Below are positions 8,881 through 15,666 of a stretch of 64,000 nucleotides of DNA, piece by piece. The DNA is taken from the NCBI RefSeq assembly GCF_010550675.1, contig NZ_JAAGOA010000011.1, forward strand, positions 165,370-229,369, in the 5' to 3' direction. The notes under the pieces were generated by a model. That model ran no database searches. It had not been told where the DNA came from and saw nothing but the letters and a program-made list of their open reading frames with translations. Every line of letters starts with the position of its first letter. Positions within the stretch are counted from its first letter, which is position 1. This DNA is from Phytoactinopolyspora halotolerans (GTDB lineage: Bacteria > Actinomycetota > Actinomycetes > Jiangellales > Jiangellaceae). Made by a program: the position numbers and the translations under genes.

Positions 8881-8924
8881 GCACGACCGAGGCTCGCAGC
8901 TGGCATCCGAGCGTGCGGTCGTGC
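8881..8924. promoter_or_regulatory. Inverted repeat before the LuxR-type gene
   Basis: GCACGACCG at 8881-8889 and its exact complement at 8916-8924 flank 26 bases. On the coding strand it ends right before the GAGGGGG ribosome site, and a TATCAT hexamer lies further upstream. It could be an operator or a translation-blocking hairpin. Confidence 0.4.
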
Positions 8925-9077
8925 ACCCGCATGATACCGCTGATCCGGCACAGTACGGGTGCGCACGGTGTACCGAGCTGCCCGGACTGATGGGCTGGAC
9001 GGGCTGCTGGCATGCACGGACTGCTGGTGGCTGGGCTACTGGGTGTGGAGCGCCGCAGTGCCGACACCGGCCGAGCG

Positions 9078-10139
9078 TCAATAGCGCATCCCCAGGGCAT
9101 CCTGGACGTCGTCGAGGGTTCTCCGGGCGATCGTGCCCGCGCGGTCGGCGCCTGTCCGGAGCACGTCTCGCACCAATCCGTCGTCGGCGGCCAGCTCGGA
9201 GCGACGGGCGCGCAACGGCCGTAGGTGTTCGTTCACGGCCTCGGTGACGACGGCCTTCAGGGCGACGGCACCGCCCGAGCCCACCTGCTCCGCTACCTGC
9301 TCTGCCGAGAAACCGGTGCACATCGCCGCTATGAGCAGCAGATTCGCCACTTCGGGGCGACGGTCCGGTTCGTAGGTGATATGCCGCTCGCTGTCCGTCA
9401 CAGCACGGCGGATGAGGCGGGCCGTGACGTCCTGGTCGTCCCGCAGGGCGATGCCGTTGCCCCTGCTCTTGCTCATCTTCCGGCCGTCCACGCCGAGCAG
9501 CACGGGCGTCTGGGAGAGCAGCCCTTGCGGTGGAGTGAAGAGCTGTCGGCCGCCGCCGAACCGTTCGTTGAAGCGGCGAGCGATGGTTCGTGCCTGCTCG
9601 ATGTGAGGAAGTTGATCAGCCCCGACAGGTACCAGGTTCGCGTGGCAGAACAGGATGTCCGCCGCCTGATGTACCGGGTAGGTCAGCAGCAGCCCGCTGA
9701 TCGAGCTGATCCCGGCCGTCGTCGCTTCGTCCTTGACGGTCGGGTTGCGCTGCATCTCCGAGACGCTGGTCAACGCGAGGAACGGCAACAGCAGCTGGTT
9801 GAGCGCCGGGACGGTACTGTGCGCGAAGATCGTGGTCCGGTCTGGATCCAGTCCGGCGGCCAGGTAGTCCAGCACCAGCTCGCGGACGTTCACGCCGACC
9901 TCGCCCGGGCGGTCACGGTCCGTGATCACCTGGTAGTCGGCGATGACAATGAAGGTCTCCACACCCAGGGCCTGCAGGTGCACCCGGTTGCGCAGGGTGC
10001 CGAGGTAGTGGCCCAGATGCAACGGACCGGTGGGCCGATCTCCGGTGAGAACGCGGTACCGCTGGGGATGGGCGGCGACCTCCGTCGTGTCCGCCACGAG
10101 CGGGGTGGTCGTCGTGCTGGTCGCGTGCGTCGTGGTCAT
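9078..10139 (-). CDS. trpS: Tryptophanyl-tRNA synthetase (attenuator-controlled copy)
   Basis: A 353-residue class I synthetase that charges tRNA-Trp. The HIGH-type motif is PTGPLHLGHY at about residues 36-45 and the KMSKS motif occurs as GRKMSKSRGN. The N-terminus has a Thr-rich tail of about 20 residues before homology begins. ATG at 10139 is chosen over a frame extension because homology starts there and CGGAG precedes it. The gene is preceded by a 16-codon leader peptide with three Trp codons and competing hairpins (10140-10301). In Streptomyces coelicolor an auxiliary, indolmycin-resistant TrpRS is known to be controlled in this way, so this may be such an auxiliary enzyme; whether another trpS exists cannot be seen here. 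Confidence 0.95.
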   Translation of the reverse strand: MTTTHATSTTTTPLVADTTEVAAHPQRYRVLTGDRPTGPLHLGHYLGTLRNRVHLQALGVETFIVIADYQVITDRDRPGEVGVNVRELVLDYLAAGLDPDRTTIFAHSTVPALNQLLLPFLALTSVSEMQRNPTVKDEATTAGISSISGLLLTYPVHQAADILFCHANLVPVGADQLPHIEQARTIARRFNERFGGGRQLFTPPQGLLSQTPVLLGVDGRKMSKSRGNGIALRDDQDVTARLIRRAVTDSERHITYEPDRRPEVANLLLIAAMCTGFSAEQVAEQVGSGGAVALKAVVTEAVNEHLRPLRARRSELAADDGLVRDVLRTGADRAGTIARRTLDDVQDALGMRY

Positions 10140-10183
10140 GGTCTGCTCCGATGTGTGTCGGGGCCGCCGACGGCGGGCAGACC
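10140..10183 (-). promoter_or_regulatory. Hairpin that can hide the trpS ribosome site
   Basis: On the coding strand GGTCTGC (complement of 10177-10183) pairs exactly with GCAGACC (complement of 10140-10146), the bases directly before the trpS ATG. The loop holds a second GC stem (CCGCC/GGCGG). Pairing would cover part of the CGGAG ribosome site. This is inferred from pairing alone. Confidence 0.45.
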
Positions 10184-10213
10184 GGTTGTGCACCCGTGGG
10201 TGTGAGATACCTG

Positions 10214-10262
10214 CTGGCCGCCCGGACGGCGGCCAGTGGAATGCGCGTGGTCAGGCCGCCAG
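10214..10262 (-). terminator. Transcription attenuator hairpins of trpS
   Basis: Reading on the minus strand: leader codons for Leu-Ala-Ala contain GGCGGCC (complement of 10254-10260). Next comes CTGGCCGCC (complement of 10228-10236), then GGCGGCCAG (complement of 10214-10222). The last two form a perfect 9-bp stem with a 5-base loop (terminator). The middle segment can instead pair over 7 bp with the leader codons (antiterminator). A ribosome stalled at the Trp codons leaves the leader copy free; a ribosome at the stop codon covers it. No T-run follows the stem. Confidence 0.75.
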
Positions 10263-10301
10263 TTTCGGCAGCCACCACCAGCAGCGCAAGGTAGGGATCA
10301 C
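10251..10301 (-). CDS. Trp-rich leader peptide of the trpS attenuator
   Basis: A 16-residue ORF reading MIPTLRCWWWLPKLAA from GTG at 10301. Three consecutive TGG codons occupy 10272-10280. CATACT (complement of 10309-10314) lies seven bases before the GTG, so the leader is probably a leaderless transcript. The stop codon lies just after the GGCGGCC segment that takes part in the alternative hairpins. It is too short for routine gene finding. Its role in sensing charged tRNA-Trp is inferred from this arrangement. Confidence 0.75.
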   Translation of the reverse strand: MIPTLRCWWWLPKLAA

Positions 10302-10401
10302 GTCGTCAAGTATGCCATGTCGTCGGGGAAGCAGGCGGCCCTGTCACGTGCGGTTGTGGACCGTCGGGTGACGGGTGGTGCGGCGGGATGCGTGCGGGCG
10401 C

Positions 10402-11022
10402 TCAGGCGACGTACTCGGCGAGCCAATCGTTGAGCGGCCGCGCGAGGCGCAGGAACTCCACCACCGTGTCCTTGGCGGCCGAAGTGCCGAGCCACGCCTC
10501 CGCCGGCCAATGCCGCCACGCGATGATGCCCTTGTGCCGGAGCAGCTCCACGCGTGGATGATCCTTGGCGTAGCCGCGAGGCGCGGTCTTCAGGTACTCG
10601 CGGGCGGTGACCTCCACGTCCTGCTTGATCAGCTCGTCGACCAGCGCGCGCAGCTCGTCTCCGGTCTCGTCGTCATCGACGGCGTGCCGGTACCGGGACA
10701 GCTGATCGGCATCCATCATGTATATGCCCGAGCCGGCGGCCAATCCGTCGGCGGAGAGCTGGACGTAGCCACCACGGTCCAGCGTGGCGGCGATCGTCGT
10801 CTTGTACGGAGACTTGTCCGCGCTGAAGCGGACATCCCGGTTCGGGCGGAAGATCTTGCCCTCGCCGAATTCGGGCTCCAGCTCCGTGAGCAGCTCCACC
10901 ATCGGTCCACGCACGTCACGGTCGTAGATGTGCTTGTGCGCGGTCCAGTACGTGCGCGAGTTGTCCGCCTCCAGACCCTCGTAGAATTCCAGAGCCTCGG
11001 CCGGCCAGCCGTGAAACGCCAT
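10402..11022 (-). CDS. DUF2461 family protein
   Basis: A 206-residue soluble protein of the DUF2461 family (TIGR02453), recognised by MAFHGWPAEALEFYEGLEADNS at the start, FRPNRDVRFSADKSPYKT in the middle and GSGIYMMDADQLSRYR. Its function is not established. The start MAFHGW at 11022 matches where family members begin and follows GGGGTGG; an ATG seven codons earlier (11043) is the alternative. It sits upstream of the trpS leader on the same strand, but the attenuator has its own promoter-like hexamer. Confidence 0.85.
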   Translation of the reverse strand: MAFHGWPAEALEFYEGLEADNSRTYWTAHKHIYDRDVRGPMVELLTELEPEFGEGKIFRPNRDVRFSADKSPYKTTIAATLDRGGYVQLSADGLAAGSGIYMMDADQLSRYRHAVDDDETGDELRALVDELIKQDVEVTAREYLKTAPRGYAKDHPRVELLRHKGIIAWRHWPAEAWLGTSAAKDTVVEFLRLARPLNDWLAEYVA

Positions 11023-11189
11023 GTGATCCACCACCCCTGCCATGTGCAGAGCAGAAGAGAACCCCCTGCGAACGGCAGTCTGCCAGATCGGCCCGACAAC
11101 CGGCTCAGGCGCTCGGCCGCCGGTGACTGTGCCACCGGGTTCGCCGCATCACTGCGTCGCGCCGGCCGGGCCTGTTCTGCCTCTGCGTC

Positions 11190-11519
11190 TCAGCTCTGCG
11201 CAGGCGTCGGGCGGGGCGGCAGGGCGTGGATGTGTACCAGGTCACCGTACGTCTGAAAGTCATCGGGATTCCTGGTGAACAGCGTGGCATCGTACGCGTG
11301 CGCCGACGCCGCGATGAGCAAGTCCATGGCTCGACGGCGTGGAGTACGGTTCAGAGCCTTCGATGCGGCCGCGAGCAGACCATAGCTGGCGGCGACATCC
11401 TCTTCGACCCGCAGGACCGTGAAGCCGCGCTGGACATCATTGAGTCTGACGATTCGCCGCATGCGTTCGTCGGCGTCCGGCGCGGAGACGACCACGCTCG
11501 TATCGAGCACACCCAGCAT
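11190..11519 (-). CDS. vapC: PIN-domain toxin (VapC-like), internally shortened
   Basis: A 109-residue PIN-domain protein, the toxin of a type II pair; such proteins are RNases with a cluster of acidic residues. It keeps the first Asp (VLDTSVVV), the later Asp (MDLLIAASA) and the C-terminal TRNPDDF. The usual second region with a conserved Glu (as in ..ITLGEL..) is absent: DADERM runs straight into RRIVRLNDVQRGFTVLRVEED, which in full-length relatives lies some 25-30 residues later. Most relatives are near 130-135 residues. An in-frame deletion is therefore inferred, and activity is doubtful. ATG at 11519 lies 7 bases after the antitoxin stop. Confidence 0.75.
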   Translation of the reverse strand: MLGVLDTSVVVSAPDADERMRRIVRLNDVQRGFTVLRVEEDVAASYGLLAAASKALNRTPRRRAMDLLIAASAHAYDATLFTRNPDDFQTYGDLVHIHALPPRPTPAQS

Positions 11520-11526
11520 GAAAGGG

Positions 11527-11808
11527 TTACCGCCCCGTGTCCCGCGCGTCCCCGGTGTCCAGGGTGTTCCCGGTGGTCCAGGGATCGATGAGGTCTTCAG
11601 GCTGATCGCGCTCCAGCGGTATGAGCGGCGGGCCGCTGAGCGCGTTGAGAACGCGATCCAGCGGTGTCCACGACAGACCGCTGTGCGGCACCAGTTCTGC
11701 GGCGGGGCGACCTGCAACGGTCACCGTGACACGCTCGCCTGCCTCGGCGCGACGCACGTATTCGCTCGCTTTCTGGCGGAGCTCGCGCAGCCCGATGGTG
11801 GTTGTCAT
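11527..11808 (-). CDS. Phd/YefM-family antitoxin
   Basis: A 93-residue protein whose first 45 residues (IGLRELRQKASEYVRRAEAG, then VTVTVAGRPAAELVP) match the DNA-binding half of Phd/YefM antitoxins. The C-terminal tail should bind the toxin; its last 20 residues are Thr/Gly/Asp-rich. ATG at 11808 has TACCAT six bases upstream, suggesting a leaderless message, and the GGTAGC palindrome overlaps that hexamer, as expected for autoregulation. It precedes the PIN toxin in the usual antitoxin-first order. Confidence 0.85.
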   Translation of the reverse strand: MTTTIGLRELRQKASEYVRRAEAGERVTVTVAGRPAAELVPHSGLSWTPLDRVLNALSGPPLIPLERDQPEDLIDPWTTGNTLDTGDARDTGR

Positions 11809-11814
11809 GAACGC

Positions 11815-11834
11815 ATGGTAGCGCCTGTGCTACC
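11815..11834 (-). promoter_or_regulatory. Promoter -10 and palindromic operator of the toxin-antitoxin pair
   Basis: TACCAT (complement of 11815-11820) is six bases from the antitoxin ATG. It overlaps the palindrome GGTAGC-N6-GCTACC at 11817-11834. Autorepression by the antitoxin is inferred from this overlap. Confidence 0.5.
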
Positions 11835-11839
11835 GGAGT

Positions 11840-12688
11840 TCACCGGGTCAAGACGGCGGCGAGCTGCGGCTCGATCGCCACGAGCAATCCGAGCAGTATC
11901 AGCGCCGCGCCGGTGATGCCGGTGACGCGCATGCCGAACGGGAGTACCTTCTCGATGAAGACCACAGCCGCGATGAGCAGCACCCAAGCCAGCCCCATCG
12001 CGCCTGCCGCGACGAGCACCACCATCAACGCCCAGCAGCACCCGATGCAGTAGGCGGCATGCGCGGTGGCCACCCGCGCCGCACCGCGCAGGCCGGAGCG
12101 CCAGCGGGTGGCGAGGAACGGCAGCGGTCCCCGGCACTGCCGCAGGCAGAGGTGCTTGAGCGGGGAGAACTGGTAGGCGCCGGCGCCCGCCAGCACCACC
12201 GCTACGCCGTAGGGTGCCAGCCACGCCGCCGCCGCGCCGTCGTCGGCGTTGAGTGCCGCCGAGACCGTGACCGAGCTCGCGTATGCGACCACACCCGTGG
12301 CCAGCCAGGCGACGACGTACGTACCGGCGAACACCGACGCCGGTGTGGCGTGCCCGCCGCGTCGTTCAGCCATGTCCGGCGCGACGGCGCTGTACAGCGT
12401 GATCATCGGGATGGCGCTCGGCAGCATCATGGCGGTCATCATCACGCCCCAGGAACCGACATATGCCGCTGCTTCTCCGAGCCCCAGGGCCGTGCCGATC
12501 ATGGGCCCGTCGCTCGTGGTCAAGCCGTCGTCGTGCCCGCTCATCGACGCCGCCTCAGCGAACACCGCGATCCACGCGAAGCCGGCGACCACGACCAGGC
12601 CCGCACCGGTGATCAACGACGAGCGACTCACCCGCCAGCGCCGTGGCGGAGCCGCGAGTGCACCGGCATGCCTAGCCGGTGGAGCCAT
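11840..12688 (-). CDS. DUF2182 integral membrane protein
   Basis: A 282-residue membrane protein with about six or seven hydrophobic helices. It carries the DUF2182 signature WGVMMTAMMLPSAIPM and a FSPLKHLCLRQC motif, plus YCIGCCW in a later helix; the family is described as predicted metal-binding. ATG at 12688 has GGAG five bases upstream and overlaps the end of the DUF1326 gene by 17 bases, so the two are translationally coupled. The pairing suggests a joint role, possibly metal handling; no reaction is known. Confidence 0.82.
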   Translation of the reverse strand: MAPPARHAGALAAPPRRWRVSRSSLITGAGLVVVAGFAWIAVFAEAASMSGHDDGLTTSDGPMIGTALGLGEAAAYVGSWGVMMTAMMLPSAIPMITLYSAVAPDMAERRGGHATPASVFAGTYVVAWLATGVVAYASSVTVSAALNADDGAAAAWLAPYGVAVVLAGAGAYQFSPLKHLCLRQCRGPLPFLATRWRSGLRGAARVATAHAAYCIGCCWALMVVLVAAGAMGLAWVLLIAAVVFIEKVLPFGMRVTGITGAALILLGLLVAIEPQLAAVLTR

Positions 12689-13322
12689 CGCTGCTCCAGT
12701 CGAACGAATACAGGTGCGAGTAGGTGTTCTCATGCTGCAGGGTCAGCGGACTGTCCGCGGTCACCTGCCAGTTGACCGAGTTGGCGACCTCGGCCCGTTT
12801 GAACTCGAAACCGTTCGGCAGGTCGATGCGGGCGCGGTGTTCGTCACCGGTGACGGGGTTGCGGATGGGCGCCACGGTGGCCGCGATGATGCCCGGAATA
12901 TCCACTTTCGCGTGCCGAGCGTCGCGATCGATCTCGAGCTCGATCGACGCGACGACGGGCTCGGGGACGTTCGGCGTGACCGACGCGAAGATCTCGAAGA
13001 AGGGGTGACCGTGCCGGCCGCTGGTGAGCTGGAGCACCGCATCGCGCTGTGCGTCGGCGCTGGCGGAGTCCAGGATGACCAGACGGGTGCCGCCGCCCTC
13101 GTGGACCGCTCCGGGCCAGAAGAACGCCTCGGCGAACCTGACACCGGCCATATCCGTGCTGCCGAAGTGGCCCTCGCTGATCTGCCACACGGTGATCGCC
13201 TCACAGTTGCCTTCGGTCGGCAGTGCCGCGAACTGACACGGACACGCCCCGTTGCAGTTGCAACTCCCGACGGATTCCCCCGCGATCCGCCACTGCGTCG
13301 TAGTGAGTGTCGCTTCGGTCAT
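12672..13322 (-). CDS. DUF1326 family protein
   Basis: A 216-residue soluble protein with the N-terminal Cys cluster CNCNGACPCQF that marks DUF1326 and looks like a metal-binding site. The C-terminus repeats ..HLYSFDWSSDGSTG. ATG at 13322 is set by an excellent ribosome site (AAGGAGG) five bases upstream. It is the first gene of a two-gene unit with the overlapping DUF2182 membrane protein. Function unknown. Confidence 0.85.
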   Translation of the reverse strand: MTEATLTTTQWRIAGESVGSCNCNGACPCQFAALPTEGNCEAITVWQISEGHFGSTDMAGVRFAEAFFWPGAVHEGGGTRLVILDSASADAQRDAVLQLTSGRHGHPFFEIFASVTPNVPEPVVASIELEIDRDARHAKVDIPGIIAATVAPIRNPVTGDEHRARIDLPNGFEFKRAEVANSVNWQVTADSPLTLQHENTYSHLYSFDWSSDGSTG

Positions 13323-13562
13323 GGTGCCTCCTTGCGTGGCTACGCACACACCGCCCCGCCGAAGCCGATGCCGAGCGCGATGCCGATCGCGATCTCGACT
13401 CGACGCGACCGGGTGTGCACGGTCCAACGTCTATGTGTCTCGGCAGGGTTGTGCACGCGGGTCAACGCCGATTCAAGGTTCGGTAAAACTCGTCCGCGCG
13501 GCGGAGCCCGGCGCATGGTCACGGCTGTGGGACGACGTCGTGTCGGAGATAGAGTGGCGGCC

Positions 13563-14606
13563 ATGTCCTCCGGCGTGATCGATCTTCGCAGTGACACCGT
13601 GACCAGACCCACGTCGGCGATGCTGGCAGCGATGGCGGCGGCGGACACCGGTGACGATGTCTACGGCGAGGACCCGACCGTCAACGCACTGGAGGAGCGG
13701 GTCGCCGACCTGTTGGGGCACCAGGCAGGGCTGTTCACCGTCACCGGTTCGCTGGCCAACGTCCTCGGTGTCGGCGCCTGGGTGCGGCCGGGGCAGGAAC
13801 TGCTGTGCGAGGCGCGGGCACACGTGGCCCGAGCCGAGCTCGGCGCCCATGCCGCTGTGCGTGGAGTGACCACACGCACCTGGTGGGACGTGCGCGGCCG
13901 GGTCGACCTGGAGGCGATCCGCTGGATGATGGCCCCGGACGCCGGGCCGTACCTGGTGTCCACGGCGGCGATCACGGTCGAGAACACGCACAACTTCGCC
14001 GGCGGCACGGTACAACCGTGGGAAGACCTCCAGGCGCTGCGCACAGCTGTCGACGGCACCGGGATCCGGCTGCACATGGACGGCGCACGAATCTGGAACG
14101 CGCAGGCCGCGACCGGAGTCGACGTCGCGGACTATGCCACATTCTTCGATTCGGTGTCCGTCTGCCTGTCCAAAGGACTCGGTGCGCCGGTGGGATCGGT
14201 GCTGGTCGGACCGGCCGACGCGATCGCCGAGGCGCGTGTCTGGCGTAAGCGGCTGGGCGGCGGCTGGCGGCAAGCGGGTGTGCTCGCCGCGGCCGGTCTG
14301 TACGCGCTTGGCCACCACGTCGAGCGGCTGGCGGAGGATCATGTCAACGCCCGGACGATCGCCGACCTGATCGCAGCGGCGGACGCTTCGGTGGTGGATC
14401 CTGACGCCGTCGAGACCAACATCGTGCTGCTCGACGTGGGGGACCGGGCGGAACGTTTCGTGGCGGAGGCGCGCGCTGCGGGGGTGCTGACCGGCGTCGT
14501 CGGGCCCGGCGTCGTCCGCCTCATCACCCATCTCGACGTGTCGGCCGCCGACGCCCGCAAAGCCGGCGAGATCCTCGCCACCATCCTCCACGCCCGACCT
14601 AAATGA
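13563..14606 (+). CDS. ltaE: Low-specificity L-threonine aldolase (PLP enzyme)
   Basis: A 347-residue fold-type I PLP enzyme that cleaves threonine/allo-threonine to glycine and acetaldehyde. The start IDLRSDTVTRPT and the segment LHMDGARIWNA are typical; the PLP lysine is in CLSKGLGAPVGS. The open frame extends far upstream but only the part from ATG 13563 is coding. TAGAGT (13550-13555) lies seven bases before this ATG, so the message is probably leaderless. The stop codon lies inside the left arm of the 32-bp inverted repeat at 14600-14689. Confidence 0.93.
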   Translation: MSSGVIDLRSDTVTRPTSAMLAAMAAADTGDDVYGEDPTVNALEERVADLLGHQAGLFTVTGSLANVLGVGAWVRPGQELLCEARAHVARAELGAHAAVRGVTTRTWWDVRGRVDLEAIRWMMAPDAGPYLVSTAAITVENTHNFAGGTVQPWEDLQALRTAVDGTGIRLHMDGARIWNAQAATGVDVADYATFFDSVSVCLSKGLGAPVGSVLVGPADAIAEARVWRKRLGGGWRQAGVLAAAGLYALGHHVERLAEDHVNARTIADLIAAADASVVDPDAVETNIVLLDVGDRAERFVAEARAAGVLTGVVGPGVVRLITHLDVSAADARKAGEILATILHARPK

Positions 14607-14689
14607 TCATGTGAAGTAGGTTTTCTCGTGCACCCCCATGTCTGCAGGCCTGTTACGGCACGAGAAAACCTACTTCACATGATCATTTA
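14600..14689. repeat. 32-bp perfect inverted repeat, family B
   Basis: Arms 14600-14631 and 14658-14689 are exact complements over 32 bp, with a 26-base loop. The arms are far more AT-rich than their surroundings (for example TGAAGTAGGTTTTCTCGTGC). The stop codons of both converging genes (ltaE at 14604-14606, the LysR gene at 14670-14672) lie within the arms, so the element supplies the last residues of the LysR protein. It can serve as a bidirectional terminator, but its length and purity exceed what that needs. Confidence 0.9.
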
Positions 14690-15596
14690 GGGTGCGGACA
14701 TGGTTGCGGAAGGCGTGGACGGCGGGGGTTGACCACTGGTCGCGGGGCCAGGTGAGTCCGATGGTGCGGGTGACCTTCGGGGTCAGCGGCACCTCGGCGA
14801 CGCCCGCGGGCGTGCCCGGGTCGAAGTGCGGGAGCAGTGCGACGCCCAGACCGGCGGCGACCAGTCCGCGAACGGTGTCGGACTCCTGTCCTTCGAACGC
14901 GATCCGCGGCGTGAATCCGGCGTCCGCACACATCCCATCCATGATCTGCCGAAGGCCATAGCCCGGCTCCAACGTGACGAACTCCTCCTCGGCCAGCTCG
15001 GCGAACCGCACCCGGCGCCGCGCCGCGAGCGGATGTGTGTCCGGCACCGAGAGCAGCAGTTCCTGCTCGGTGACCGGGAAACCGGTCAGCCGGGGATCCT
15101 CGGCCGGTAACGGCGCCAGCAGAGCCAGATCGACCTCGCCGGCTCGCAACTGGTCGAGCATCTGCTGCCGTGAGCCCTGCACCAGGGTGAAGCGTACGCC
15201 GGGATACGAGCGCCGGAAGTCGCGCAGCAGCCGCGGCACCAGGGACCTGCCCAGCAGGTGGAGGAAGCCGAGGACGACGTGACCGGTCTCCGGTGCGACC
15301 TCCTCCCGTGCCTGCCGTGCGCCGGCCTGGATCACGGCCAGCGCCTCCGCGGCCGCCTCGGTGAGGATGGTTCCCGCGCGGGTGAGCCGCACGCCGCGGC
15401 CTGAAGGTTCGATCAGCGCCGCGCCCAGGGCCGTGCTCGCCGCGGCCAACCGGCGGCTGACGGTCGGCTGTGGCACCTGAAGTGCCTCCGCGGTTCGGGT
15501 GATGTTGTGCGTCTCTCTCAGAGCGGCGAGCAGCACGATTCCCGGTGCGATCTTCTCGACCAGCTGCTGGTCAAGGGCGTCGGGCCGAATAGGCAT
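14670..15596 (-). CDS. LysR-family transcriptional regulator
   Basis: A 308-residue regulator. The N-terminal winged helix-turn-helix is ALRETHNITRTAEALQVPQP..TVSRRLAAAS; the rest is a LysR substrate-binding domain (LLRDFRRSYPGVRFTLVQGS, LLPHFDPGTPAGV). It is divergent from the MFS gene, which it probably controls. TACACT lies five bases before the ATG at 15596, so the message may be leaderless. The C-terminal residues NDHVK are encoded by the inverted repeat at 14600-14689. Confidence 0.9.
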   Translation of the reverse strand: MPIRPDALDQQLVEKIAPGIVLLAALRETHNITRTAEALQVPQPTVSRRLAAASTALGAALIEPSGRGVRLTRAGTILTEAAAEALAVIQAGARQAREEVAPETGHVVLGFLHLLGRSLVPRLLRDFRRSYPGVRFTLVQGSRQQMLDQLRAGEVDLALLAPLPAEDPRLTGFPVTEQELLLSVPDTHPLAARRRVRFAELAEEEFVTLEPGYGLRQIMDGMCADAGFTPRIAFEGQESDTVRGLVAAGLGVALLPHFDPGTPAGVAEVPLTPKVTRTIGLTWPRDQWSTPAVHAFRNHVRTLNDHVK

Positions 15597-15659
15597 ACTT
15601 CAGTGTATGGAATAGTGCTGTTTCATGTATTAGACGTATGAGTCGAGGCTCCGTAGCGT
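15594..15659. promoter_or_regulatory. Divergent control region of the LysR and MFS genes
   Basis: CATAC-N6-GTATG at 15594-15609 is a small palindrome over the LysR start and its TACACT hexamer (complement of 15602-15607). TAGCGT at 15654-15659 is seven bases before the MFS ATG. The AT-rich middle contains T-N11-A type sites expected for a LysR regulator; the exact site is not resolved. Confidence 0.45.
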
Positions 15660-15666
15660 CCAAGCT

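Noticed and set aside
12249..13562. Long in-frame extension upstream of threonine aldolase
   Set aside because: It runs antisense through the DUF2182 and DUF1326 genes; family sequence begins at 13563, behind a TAGAGT hexamer.
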